From NCBI GenBank assembly GCA_014649555.1, contig BMTG01000012.1, positions 124,001 through 188,000 of the forward strand: a stretch of DNA of 64,000 nt. Direction: 5' to 3'. Positions 57,136 through 64,000 of the stretch are shown here, piece by piece. Within the stretch, counting starts at the first letter, position 1; each line of letters begins with the position of its first letter. Under the pieces are notes generated by a model. It made no database searches. It was not told the origin of the DNA and worked only from the letters and a program-made list of their open reading frames with translations. The stretch comes from Streptomyces globisporus (GTDB lineage Bacteria > Actinomycetota > Actinomycetes > Streptomycetales > Streptomycetaceae). Both the position numbers and the translations under genes were made by a program.

Positions 57136-57269
57136 GCATTCTTATGCTCATCACGCCTTTCCGTATTGCCTCGCGGGAACGGCGATTCCGCGAGGCACCA
57201 CACTCAACGCCCCTCCGGGACATGTAGGTTCACGGTGAAAATGTTCGCCACGCCGCCCGGAAAGGTGCC

Positions 57270-58124
57270 ATGAGGGCTCTTATCGGAATCTCTGCAGCAG
57301 CTCCGACAACAGGGAATGGCTTTCCGACCGGCCAGGAACGGATGGACCACCCGTCGGCAGACGCGCGGGATATCAGCCGGCTGCTCTTCGAACAGCTCGC
57401 CGGCCTGGAGGAGGGAACAGCCGCCTTCCAGTACGCCCGCAACACGCTCGTCGAGGCACACATGCACTTGGTGCGCCACGCGGCCAGGCGATATCGCGCG
57501 CTGCGGAACGGGCAGTTCGAGGATGTCCTGCAAGTGGGCACCATCGGTCTCATCAAAGCCATCGAACGCTTCGAGCTCGCGCGCGAAGTGGAATTCCCCG
57601 CCTTCGCTCTCCCCTATATCGGCGGCGAGATCAAGCGGTTCTTCCGGGACACCACGTGGTCCGTACAGGTTCCCCGGCGGCTCAAGGAACTGAGGTCCGC
57701 GGTCGAGGCCGGCCACGAGGATCTGGCGGCGCGTCTCGACCGCTCCCCCACCCGTGCGGAACTGGCCCGTCATCTCGGCCTGCCCAGGGAAGAGGTGGCG
57801 GAGGCCGAGATCGCCGCGAACGGCTACAACGCCGGCTCCCTCGACGCCCCCCTGCGCAACGACTCCGATTCCGGGGGGCCCACGCCGGCCTGGTCCGACA
57901 TCCTGAGAGACGAGGACGGCCGACTGGAGCACGTGGAGGATCTGCACGCCCTGGCACCCTTGCTGGCCGCGCTCGACGACCGCCGGCGCACGGTGCTGGA
58001 ACTCCGCTACGGCCAAGAGCTGACCCAGGCGCAGATCGGCGCCCGGCTCGGCATCTCGCAGATGCACGTCTCCCGCATTCTCAGGAGCACCCTCGCGGAA
58101 CTGCGGGCCGGAATGCTCTGCTGA
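57270..58124 (+). CDS. SigB/SigF-subfamily RNA polymerase sigma factor
   Basis: A 284-residue sigma-70 family protein of the stress/sporulation (SigB) group. Region 2 is RNTLVEAHMHLVRHAARRYRAL, then FEDVLQVGTIGLIKAIERFE and FPAFALPYIGGEIKRFFRDTTW. Region 3 includes SPTRAELARHLGLPREEVAEA. Region 4 is RRRTVLELRYGQELTQAQIGARLGISQMHVSRILRSTL. An N-terminal extension of about 35 residues precedes region 2. No anti-sigma gene is adjacent, so its antagonist must be elsewhere. GGAAAGG precedes the ATG. A single-gene unit, with a TTCAC-G-GTGAA palindrome at 57229-57239 upstream. Confidence 0.92.
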   Translation: MRALIGISAAAPTTGNGFPTGQERMDHPSADARDISRLLFEQLAGLEEGTAAFQYARNTLVEAHMHLVRHAARRYRALRNGQFEDVLQVGTIGLIKAIERFELAREVEFPAFALPYIGGEIKRFFRDTTWSVQVPRRLKELRSAVEAGHEDLAARLDRSPTRAELARHLGLPREEVAEAEIAANGYNAGSLDAPLRNDSDSGGPTPAWSDILRDEDGRLEHVEDLHALAPLLAALDDRRRTVLELRYGQELTQAQIGARLGISQMHVSRILRSTLAELRAGMLC

Positions 58125-58135
58125 GCCGAAGCGAA

Positions 58136-58171
58136 GGAGGGTGGTGCTGCGCCGACACGGCACCACCCTCC
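58136..58171 (+). terminator. Hairpin terminator of the sigma factor gene
   Basis: A perfect 12-bp stem, GGAGGGTGGTGC / GCACCACCCTCC, with a 12-base loop, 11 bases past the stop codon. Confidence 0.85.
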
Positions 58172-58350
58172 ATGCTTCTTCACACCGGGCGGCCGGATCA
58201 GGTCCGGCACCCAGTGTCCTCCCACTCTCGTACGGGCCCGATGCGCATCGCCAGAGTTGCAAAGGGTTGCAACCATTGTGTGGACTGCACCGCAACCGGC
58301 CCTGGTGAACGGCAGGATGGGCGGGGAAGCGTTCGGGGGGAACGGGGACC

Positions 58351-59649
58351 ATGACGGAGACAGGTTCGGCGGGGGTGCTGCGGGTGACGGGCCAGGGGGC
58401 GGGCCGCCGGGCCACCCGGTTGCTCCATCGGGCGCGGGAGGCCCGGCTGGCGGGCGAGCCGTCCGGTGTCGTGCCCCGGGCGGAGATCGACGCCTCCTGG
58501 GACCGGGTGGTGCGCAGCGGCATCGACCCCGACCAGTCGCCGGAGAGCGAGCTGCTGGAGGCGGACGAGATCGAGCACCGGCGGCGCAGCACGGCGCTCG
58601 GCGAACTGATGCCGTTACTGCGGGCGGGACTGGCCTCGATCGCGGACGCCGCGCAGCAGATCATGGTGGTGACCGACACCGAGGGCCGGGTGCTGTGGCG
58701 GCAGGGCAACACGGGGGTGCTGCGCCGGGCCCACGACATCTGCCTGGAGGAAGGCGCGGCCTGGGCCGAGGCGGCGACCGGGACGAACGCGATCGGGACG
58801 GCGCTGGCCGCCCGGGTCCCCGTCCAGGTGCACTCCGCCGAGCACTTCATCCGGGCGCTGCACGGCTGGACCTGTGCGGCGGCCCCGGTGCGGGATCCGC
58901 GCGACGGGCGGCTGATCGGGATCGTCGACATCAGCGGTCCCGCGTCCACCTTCCATCCGGCGACGCTGGCCCTGGTCGACTCGGTGGCCCGGCTCGCCGA
59001 GGGGGAGATCCGCACCCGGCACCTGGCGGAGATCGAGCGGCTGCGCGCGGTGGCGGCGCCGATCCTGTGCCGGGTCGGCGGGCGGGCGCTGGCGGTGGAC
59101 GTGCACGGGCGGCTGGCGGCGGTGACCGGCATGCCTCCGGTGGACCGGCTGCCGCTGCCGAAGTCGCTGCGCCCGGGTCCGGTGTGGCTGCCCTCGCTCG
59201 GCATGTGCCAGGTCGAGCCGCTGCCGGGCGGCTGGCTCGTGCAGGTGGACGACGTCGGGACGACGACGGGGGCGCCACGCCGGGTGGTGCTGGACCTGAG
59301 CCGGCCCCGGGCGCTCGCCGTGCATCTGACGGGGCCGCTGGGCAGCGTGAAGCAGCGGCTCTCGCCGCGCCACGCGGAGCTGCTGTACGCGCTGGCGGTG
59401 CACCGGCAGGGGCGGACGGCCTCGGAGCTGGCGCGGGACATCTTCGGGGACGCGACCCGGACGGTGACGGTCCGGGCCGAGATCTCCCGGCTGCGGCGTC
59501 ATCTGGCGGAGGTCCTGGCCCACCGCCCGTACCGCTTCGGGGACGGGGTGGAGGTGGAGGTGATCCATCCGGAGCACGGCGCGGATCTGCTGCCGCACTC
59601 CCTGGCACCGGTGGTGGCGGAGGCCCGTAGGGCGGCCCGGACCACCTGA
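58351..59649 (+). CDS. GAF-domain transcriptional regulator
   Basis: A 432-residue protein. The N-terminal part (ASWDRVVRSGIDPDQSPES, then MPLLRAGLASIADAAQQIMVVTDTEGRVLWRQG) and the GAF domain (AWAEAATGTNAIGTALAARVPVQVHSAEHF; WTCAAAPVRDPRDGRLIGIVDISG, at about 75-215) match the sensor half of AcoR-type activators. There is no AAA+ domain. Instead, a C-terminal region (SPRHAELLYALAVHRQGRTASELARDIFGD, then VRAEISRLRRHL) forms a winged-helix-like DNA-binding part, as in Streptomyces GAF regulators. It probably senses a small molecule. Isolated gene. Confidence 0.85.
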   Translation: MTETGSAGVLRVTGQGAGRRATRLLHRAREARLAGEPSGVVPRAEIDASWDRVVRSGIDPDQSPESELLEADEIEHRRRSTALGELMPLLRAGLASIADAAQQIMVVTDTEGRVLWRQGNTGVLRRAHDICLEEGAAWAEAATGTNAIGTALAARVPVQVHSAEHFIRALHGWTCAAAPVRDPRDGRLIGIVDISGPASTFHPATLALVDSVARLAEGEIRTRHLAEIERLRAVAAPILCRVGGRALAVDVHGRLAAVTGMPPVDRLPLPKSLRPGPVWLPSLGMCQVEPLPGGWLVQVDDVGTTTGAPRRVVLDLSRPRALAVHLTGPLGSVKQRLSPRHAELLYALAVHRQGRTASELARDIFGDATRTVTVRAEISRLRRHLAEVLAHRPYRFGDGVEVEVIHPEHGADLLPHSLAPVVAEARRAARTT

Positions 59650-59731
59650 GAGGGGCCGCTGTGGCGCGTGCGGGCGGTCCGGGCCGGGGCCGCTGTGCGC
59701 CGATGTCCGGCTCCATGGTTTTCTGGCCGTC

Positions 59732-60328
59732 ATGAGCGACATCCCGCAGCCCGCAGCGCCGACCACCGAGGTGACCGTCTGGTCCCTGGAGCAGACATCG
59801 CCCGCCGACCTCCGTCCGGCACGCGCGCCCGAGGGCGATGTCCGCATCGTCCGGTCCGAGGTTCCGCTGCCGGAATTCAGCCGCTTCCTCTACTCGGCGG
59901 TGGGCGGGGACATCCGGTGGACCGACCGGCTGAGCCTGACGTACGCCCAGTGGCAGGAGGTCCTGGAGCGGCCCGGCGCGGAGACCTGGGTGGCGTACGA
60001 GAACGGGACGCCGGCCGGGTACGTCGAGCTGGACCCGCAGGACGACGGCGTGGTCGAGATCATGTACTTCGGGCTGATCCCCGCGTTCCGGGGGCGGCGG
60101 ATCGGCGGCCATCTCCTCAGTCACGGCGTGGCGCGCGCCTGGGACCTGGCGGAGCGCTGGCCCGGGCGGCCGCAGACGAAGCGGGTGTGGCTGCACACGT
60201 GCTCCAAGGACGGGCCGCACGCGATGGACAACTACCTGCGGCGCGGCTTCCGGCTCTTCGACACGAAGACCGAGGTGGAGCCGGAGGTGGCGACGCCCGG
60301 TCCGTGGCCCGGGGCTTACGCCTCCTGA
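59732..60328 (+). CDS. GNAT family N-acetyltransferase
   Basis: A 198-residue acetyltransferase. The acetyl-CoA pyrophosphate loop is IPAFRGRRIGGHLLSHGVARAW (about 112-133, Q/R-x-x-G-x-G/A type). Before it lies the strand GYVELDPQDDGVVEIMYFGL, and after it VWLHTCSKDGPHAMDNYLRRGFRLF, the usual C-terminal strand-helix-strand. The substrate cannot be told. The ATG has no strong ribosome binding site. A long hairpin terminator follows. Confidence 0.88.
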   Translation: MSDIPQPAAPTTEVTVWSLEQTSPADLRPARAPEGDVRIVRSEVPLPEFSRFLYSAVGGDIRWTDRLSLTYAQWQEVLERPGAETWVAYENGTPAGYVELDPQDDGVVEIMYFGLIPAFRGRRIGGHLLSHGVARAWDLAERWPGRPQTKRVWLHTCSKDGPHAMDNYLRRGFRLFDTKTEVEPEVATPGPWPGAYAS

Positions 60329-60334
60329 CCGTCC

Positions 60335-60385
60335 GGGGGCGCGGAGAGGGGGCGGTGATGGCCACCGCCCCCTCTCCGCGTCCCC
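60335..60385 (+). terminator. Long hairpin terminator of the acetyltransferase gene
   Basis: A 23-bp stem from 60335-60357 pairs with 60363-60385 with one wobble and a 5-base loop; the core is GCGGAGAGGGGGCGGTG / CACCGCCCCCTCTCCGC. It begins 7 bases past the stop codon and shields the sulfate operon from readthrough. Confidence 0.9.
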
Positions 60386-60540
60386 GCCTGCCGACCCTCC
60401 CGCCCTGCTCGGGCGATTTGTCGGTAATGCCGATGGAGCACTCCGTGATCGGCACCACATCGTCCCACCCTCCGAGACTCAGCCGTCCACATAGCGGATA
60501 GTGGTGGACTGTCCCGAGATGCGCGTGACACGCTTCCGTC

Positions 60541-60624
60541 ATGTCTGGAACTGGAATTGCCTTGGTGAGTCGACGCCACGTCGACCTCGGCCGCATGTCC
60601 AGCGCCATCTGTCCGGCGAGCTGA
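60541..60624 (+). CDS. Putative cysteine-responsive leader peptide of the sulfite reductase operon
   Basis: A 27-residue ORF beginning MSGTGIALVSRRHVDLGR and ending MSSAICPAS. The RRHVDLxR...SSAIC pattern is that of a class of actinobacterial leader peptides found before sulfur-assimilation genes. The single Cys codon, near the end, is TGT, which is rare in this GC-rich genome. Slow decoding of it under cysteine shortage could change folding of the 114-base segment before the sulfite reductase gene. No ribosome binding site is obvious and the transcript may be leaderless. It is not a structural protein in my reading. Confidence 0.75.
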   Translation: MSGTGIALVSRRHVDLGRMSSAICPAS

Positions 60625-60738
60625 GAGACCCAGCACCGCCGCTCTTCTCTTACCTCTGAACCGCCTGCGCACCGCCGCGCCTCAGCGCGAGTGTGCCGCT
60701 CAGAGCCGCCCTCCCGCAGTCCCGAAGGACGTATTGCC

Positions 60739-62436
60739 ATGGCCGCTACCCCGGAACAGCCTGCGACCGCCACGCCCCGCCGCAAGGCCGGACGCCACCG
60801 TGGCGAAGGTCAGTGGGCCGTGGGCCACCACACGCCCCTCAACGGGAACGAGCAGTTCAAGAAGGACGACGACGGTCTCAACGTACGGACACGTATTGAG
60901 ACGATCTACTCCAAGCGCGGCTTCGACTCCATCGACCCGAACGACCTGCGCGGACGCATGCGCTGGTGGGGCCTGTACACCCAGCGCAAGCCCGGCATCG
61001 ACGGCGGCAAGACGGCCGTGCTGGAGCCGGAGGAGCTGGACGACAAGTACTTCATGCTGCGGGTCCGGATCGACGGCGGCCGGCTGACCACGCAGCAGCT
61101 GCGCGTGGTCGGGGAGATCTCGCAGGAGTTCGCGCGCGGGACCGCCGACCTCACCGACCGGCAGAACGTGCAGTACCACTGGATCCGCATCGAGGACGTG
61201 CCGGAGATCTGGCGGCGGCTCGAAGAGGTGGGCCTGTCCACCACCGAGGCCTGCGGTGACACGCCCCGCGTGATCCTCGGCTCCCCCGTCGCGGGCATCG
61301 CCGAGAACGAGATCATCGACGGCACGCCCGCGATCGACGAGATCCAGCGCCGGTTCATCGGCAACCCCGACTTCTCCAACCTGCCCCGCAAGTTCAAGTC
61401 CGCCGTCTCCGGCTCCCCGCACCTGGACGTGGCGCACGAGATCAACGACATCGCCTTCGTCGGCGTGAACCACCCGGAGCACGGCCCCGGCTTCGACCTC
61501 TGGGTCGGCGGCGGCCTCTCCACCAACCCCAAGCTCGGGGTGCGCCTCGGCGCCTGGGTGCCGCTGGACGAGGTGCCCGACGTGTACGGCGGGGTCATCG
61601 GGATCTTCCGCGACTACGGCTACCGGCGGCTGCGCACCCGCGCCCGGCTGAAGTTCCTGGTCGCGGACTGGGGCGCGGAGAAGTTCCGCCAGATCCTGGA
61701 GGACGAGTACCTGAAGCGGAAGCTGGTCGACGGCCCCGCGCCCGAGCAGCCCGCCCAGACCTGGCGCGACCACCTCGGGGTGCACCGGCAGAAGGACGGC
61801 CGTTTCTACGTCGGCTTCGCCGCGCGGGTGGGCCGGGTCGACGGCTCCACGCTCACCAAGATCGCGGAGGTGGCCGAGGAGCACGGTTCCGGCCGGGTGC
61901 GGACCACCGCCGAGCAGAAGATGATCGTGCTGGACGTGGCCGAGGAGCAGGTCGAGTCCCTGGTCGCCGGTCTGGAGGCGCTCGACCTGCGGGTCACGCC
62001 CTCCCCGTTCCGGCGCGGCACGATGGCCTGCACCGGCATCGAGTTCTGCAAGCTGGCGATCGTCGAGACGAAGGCGCGCGGCGCCTCGCTCATCGACGAA
62101 CTGGAGCGCCGCATCCCGGAGTTCGACCAGCCCATCACCATCAACATCAACGGCTGCCCGAACGCCTGCGCCCGTATCCAGGTCGCGGACATCGGTCTCA
62201 AGGGCCAGCTGATGCTGGACGAGAACGGCGAGCAGGTCGAGGGCTACCAGGTGCACCTCGGCGGCGCGCTGGGCCTGGAGGCCGGGTTCGGCCGCAAGGT
62301 CCGCGGTCTGAAGGTCACCTCGGCCGAACTGCCGGACTACGTCGAGCGGGTGCTCGGCCGGTTCCAGGAGGAGCGCGAGGACGGCGAGCGCTTCGCGACC
62401 TGGGCGGCGCGCGCCAGTGCGGAGTCGCTGTCATGA
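60739..62436 (+). CDS. Ferredoxin-dependent sulfite reductase (SirA/CysI type)
   Basis: A 565-residue siroheme [4Fe-4S] enzyme that reduces sulfite to sulfide. The cluster ligands are Cys431 and Cys437 (MACTGIEFC) and Cys473 and Cys477 (NGCPNACA). Tyr80 (WWGLYTQ) and Cys172 (TTEACGDT) are 92 residues apart, the same spacing as the Tyr69-Cys161 crosslink described in M. tuberculosis SirA, so sulfite rather than nitrite is the likely substrate. GAAGG lies 10 bases before the ATG. It leads the assimilatory operon and its stop overlaps the start of the next gene (ATGA). Confidence 0.94.
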   Translation: MAATPEQPATATPRRKAGRHRGEGQWAVGHHTPLNGNEQFKKDDDGLNVRTRIETIYSKRGFDSIDPNDLRGRMRWWGLYTQRKPGIDGGKTAVLEPEELDDKYFMLRVRIDGGRLTTQQLRVVGEISQEFARGTADLTDRQNVQYHWIRIEDVPEIWRRLEEVGLSTTEACGDTPRVILGSPVAGIAENEIIDGTPAIDEIQRRFIGNPDFSNLPRKFKSAVSGSPHLDVAHEINDIAFVGVNHPEHGPGFDLWVGGGLSTNPKLGVRLGAWVPLDEVPDVYGGVIGIFRDYGYRRLRTRARLKFLVADWGAEKFRQILEDEYLKRKLVDGPAPEQPAQTWRDHLGVHRQKDGRFYVGFAARVGRVDGSTLTKIAEVAEEHGSGRVRTTAEQKMIVLDVAEEQVESLVAGLEALDLRVTPSPFRRGTMACTGIEFCKLAIVETKARGASLIDELERRIPEFDQPITININGCPNACARIQVADIGLKGQLMLDENGEQVEGYQVHLGGALGLEAGFGRKVRGLKVTSAELPDYVERVLGRFQEEREDGERFATWAARASAESLS

Positions 62437-62612
62437 GCGAACGAGCAGCCCCGTTCTACTGCCCGTACTGCGGCGACGAGGACCTGCGTCCCAACGAGAC
62501 CGGGCACGGCGCCTGGGAATGTGCTTCCTGCAACCGTGCGTTCCAGCTGAAGTTCCTGGGTCTGCTGACCCGGGGCGTTCAGCGCAACGACGGTGAAGGG
62601 GACGCGATATGA
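62433..62612 (+). CDS. Small four-cysteine protein of the sulfate assimilation operon (CysX-like)
   Basis: A 59-residue protein with two Cys pairs, CPYC (about 10-13) and CASC (about 30-33), separated by 16 residues and followed by FQLKFLGLLTRG. It could be a zinc ribbon or a rubredoxin-like iron site. A small ferredoxin-like gene, cysX, occupies the same place between cysI and cysH in corynebacteria, so an electron-transfer or assembly role for sulfite reductase is suggested. It overlaps both neighbours (ATGA on each side), so it is translated in strict coupling with them. Confidence 0.82.
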   Translation: MSERAAPFYCPYCGDEDLRPNETGHGAWECASCNRAFQLKFLGLLTRGVQRNDGEGDAI

Positions 62613-63325
62613 CGGACACTCTGCTGAGCGGAGAGCTGACCGACGAGGAGCTCCGGGAGCTGGCCGAGCGGGCCGGACGGAAGCTGGAGGACGCCTCCGC
62701 CATCGAGATCCTGACGTGGGCGACCGACACCTTCGGGCCGCGCTTCTGCGTCACCTCCTCGATGGAGGACGCGGTGGTCGCGCACCTGGCGTCGCGGGTA
62801 CTGCCGGGCGTGGACGTGGTCTTCCTGGACACCGGCTACCACTTCCCGGAGACCATCGGCACCCGGGACGCGGTGGACGCGGTGATGGACGTCAACGTCA
62901 TCACGATCACCCCCCGGCAGACGGTCGCCGAACAGGACGCGGAGTACGGCGAGAAGCTGCACGACCGGGACCCCGACCTGTGCTGCGCGCTGCGCAAGGT
63001 GAAGCCGTTGGAGGACGGCCTGACCGCGTACGCGGCGTGGGCGACGGGGCTGCGCCGTGACGAGTCGCCGACCCGGGCGAACACCCCGGTCGTCGGCTGG
63101 GACGCCAAGCGCCGCAAGGTGAAGGTCTCCCCCATCGCCCGCTGGACCCAGGACGACGTGGACGCCTACGTCGCCGAGCACGGCGTGCTCACCAACCCGC
63201 TGCTGATGGACGGTTACGCCTCCGTCGGCTGCGCGCCCTGCACCCGCCGGGTGCTGGAGGGCGAGGACGCACGGGCCGGCCGCTGGGCCGGACGGGGCAA
63301 GACCGAATGCGGGCTGCACGGCTGA
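62609..63325 (+). CDS. cysH: Adenylylsulfate reductase, thioredoxin-dependent (CysH family)
   Basis: A 238-residue enzyme that reduces activated sulfate to sulfite. Cys125-Cys126 (LCCALRKVKPL) and Cys208/Cys211 (GCAPCTR) are the [4Fe-4S] ligands that mark the APS-reducing type, rather than the cluster-free PAPS reductase of E. coli. The C-terminal ECGLHG carries the catalytic Cys. The nucleotide-binding SSMEDAVVAHLA and LDTGYHFPET motifs are present. It overlaps the small protein before it. APS is the expected substrate although the operon also carries an APS kinase. Confidence 0.94.
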   Translation: MTDTLLSGELTDEELRELAERAGRKLEDASAIEILTWATDTFGPRFCVTSSMEDAVVAHLASRVLPGVDVVFLDTGYHFPETIGTRDAVDAVMDVNVITITPRQTVAEQDAEYGEKLHDRDPDLCCALRKVKPLEDGLTAYAAWATGLRRDESPTRANTPVVGWDAKRRKVKVSPIARWTQDDVDAYVAEHGVLTNPLLMDGYASVGCAPCTRRVLEGEDARAGRWAGRGKTECGLHG

Positions 63326-63348
63326 TGACGACTGATCAGGAGACTTCG

Positions 63349-63894
63349 ATGAGCGTGACGGAGACGGGGGCCACGATCTGGCTCACCGGTCTGCCGAGCG
63401 CGGGCAAGACCACCATCGCGTACGAGCTGGCGGGCCGGCTGCGGACCGAGGGCCACAAGGTGGAAGTGCTCGACGGCGACGAGATCCGCGAGTTCCTCTC
63501 CGCGGGCCTCGGCTTCTCCCGCGAGGACCGGCACACCAACGTGGCCCGGATCGGCTTCGTCGCCGAACTGCTCGCGGCCAACGGCGTGAAGGTGCTGGTC
63601 CCCGTCATCGCCCCGTTCGCCGACAGCCGCGAGGCCGTCCGGAAGCGGCACGCCACCGAGTCCACCACCTACCTGGAGGTGCACGTCGCGACCCCCGTCG
63701 AGGTGTGCTCCGTACGCGATGTGAAGGGCCTGTACGCCAAGCAGGCGGCCGGCGAGATCAGCGGGCTCACCGGGGTCGACGACCCCTACGAGGCCCCCGA
63801 ATCGCCCGACCTGCGGATCGAGTCGCACCAGCAGACCGTGCAGGAGTCAGCGGCGGCGCTCCACGCGCTGCTCACCGAGAGGGGCCTGGCGTGA
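63349..63894 (+). CDS. cysC: Adenylyl-sulfate kinase
   Basis: A 181-residue kinase that phosphorylates APS to PAPS. The P-loop is TGLPSAGKTTIA (about 14-25), followed by VEVLDGDEIREFLSAGLGFSREDRHTNVARIGFVA, the characteristic CysC block, and the PVIAPFADSREAVRKRH segment. I chose the ATG at 63349, which has AGGAGA 6 bases upstream; an ATG at 63325 overlapping the cysH stop is in frame and possible. The stop overlaps the start of cysD (GTGA). Confidence 0.94.
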   Translation: MSVTETGATIWLTGLPSAGKTTIAYELAGRLRTEGHKVEVLDGDEIREFLSAGLGFSREDRHTNVARIGFVAELLAANGVKVLVPVIAPFADSREAVRKRHATESTTYLEVHVATPVEVCSVRDVKGLYAKQAAGEISGLTGVDDPYEAPESPDLRIESHQQTVQESAAALHALLTERGLA

Positions 63895-64000
63895 GTGCCG
63901 TCACCACCACCGTGTCCGAGGGCACAGCGAACCCGTACGCGCTCAGCCACCTGGACTCCCTGGAGTCCGAGGCGGTCCACATCTTCCGCGAGGTGGCGGG
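63891..64000 (+). CDS. cysD: Sulfate adenylyltransferase small subunit, 5' end only
   Basis: The first 36 codons, starting at a GTG that overlaps the cysC stop. NPYALSHLDSLESEAVHIFREVAG matches the N-terminus of CysD (ATP sulfurylase small subunit), which with CysN makes APS from sulfate and ATP. The rest lies beyond the window. Confidence 0.9.
   Translation, partial: MSAVTTTVSEGTANPYALSHLDSLESEAVHIFREVA

Noticed and set aside
57204-59441. A 745-codon minus-strand frame across the sigma factor and GAF regulator
   Set aside because: The plus-strand genes have complete family motifs, and the minus frame is Ser/Arg-rich with no recognisable domain.

Overview
The window looks like a chromosomal segment of a Streptomyces. 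It has very high GC, strong G/C third-position bias, GTG and TTG starts beside ATG, many GTGA/ATGA coupled genes, and a chaplin/rodlin locus, whose genes make the hydrophobic sheath of aerial hyphae and are diagnostic of streptomycetes. I see no tRNA, rRNA, insertion sequence, CRISPR array or prophage.

Layout. 1-5.9 kb: the 5' end of an acyl carrier protein gene, a deazaflavin-type nitroreductase, a frameshifted TetR regulator and membrane-protein pair with an intact TetR-type operator, a nitroreductase, and a secreted peptidoglycan amidase with a palindrome inside its promoter. 6-9.8 kb: a giant secreted subtilisin-like protease. 9.9-18.9 kb: a purine-catabolism block with the three xanthine dehydrogenase subunits, an NCS2 purine permease and the XdhC maturation factor on the minus strand, and a divergent PucR-class regulator. 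19-31.2 kb: regulators, an iron-box-controlled FhuF-like protein, a DUF2637 membrane protein, a secreted RNase Sa homologue, a GH38 alpha-mannosidase, a PoxB-type TPP enzyme and a probable pseudophosphatase. 31.4-40.4 kb: a second giant S8 protease divergent from a LuxR-type regulator, DUF456, an Ada-AlkA fusion with a damaged glycosylase half, and RsgA preceded by a 23-codon ORF.

40.5-44.7 kb is the aerial-hyphae surface locus: three rodlin paralogues, a short chaplin, a sortase-anchored chaplin on a 15-unit PPVDE stalk, and two small unknown genes, most closed by strong hairpin terminators. 44.8-51.8 kb is a LysR-controlled acyl-CoA/oxoadipate-type catabolic set (thiolase, two-subunit CoA-transferase, 3-hydroxyacyl-CoA dehydrogenase, FAD monooxygenase nearby) with a shared 14-bp motif at its promoters. 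51.9-60.3 kb holds a VOC protein overlapping an AraC regulator, BrkB and AidB-like genes, DoxX, a SigB-family sigma factor, a GAF regulator and a GNAT enzyme.

60.5-64 kb is the assimilatory sulfate-reduction operon: a Cys-containing leader peptide, sulfite reductase, a small four-Cys protein, CysH, CysC and the start of CysD, all tightly coupled. I found no large, plainly undescribed multi-gene system. The most novel-looking material is in the chaplin/rodlin locus, the small upstream ORFs, and several enzymes that have lost catalytic motifs.
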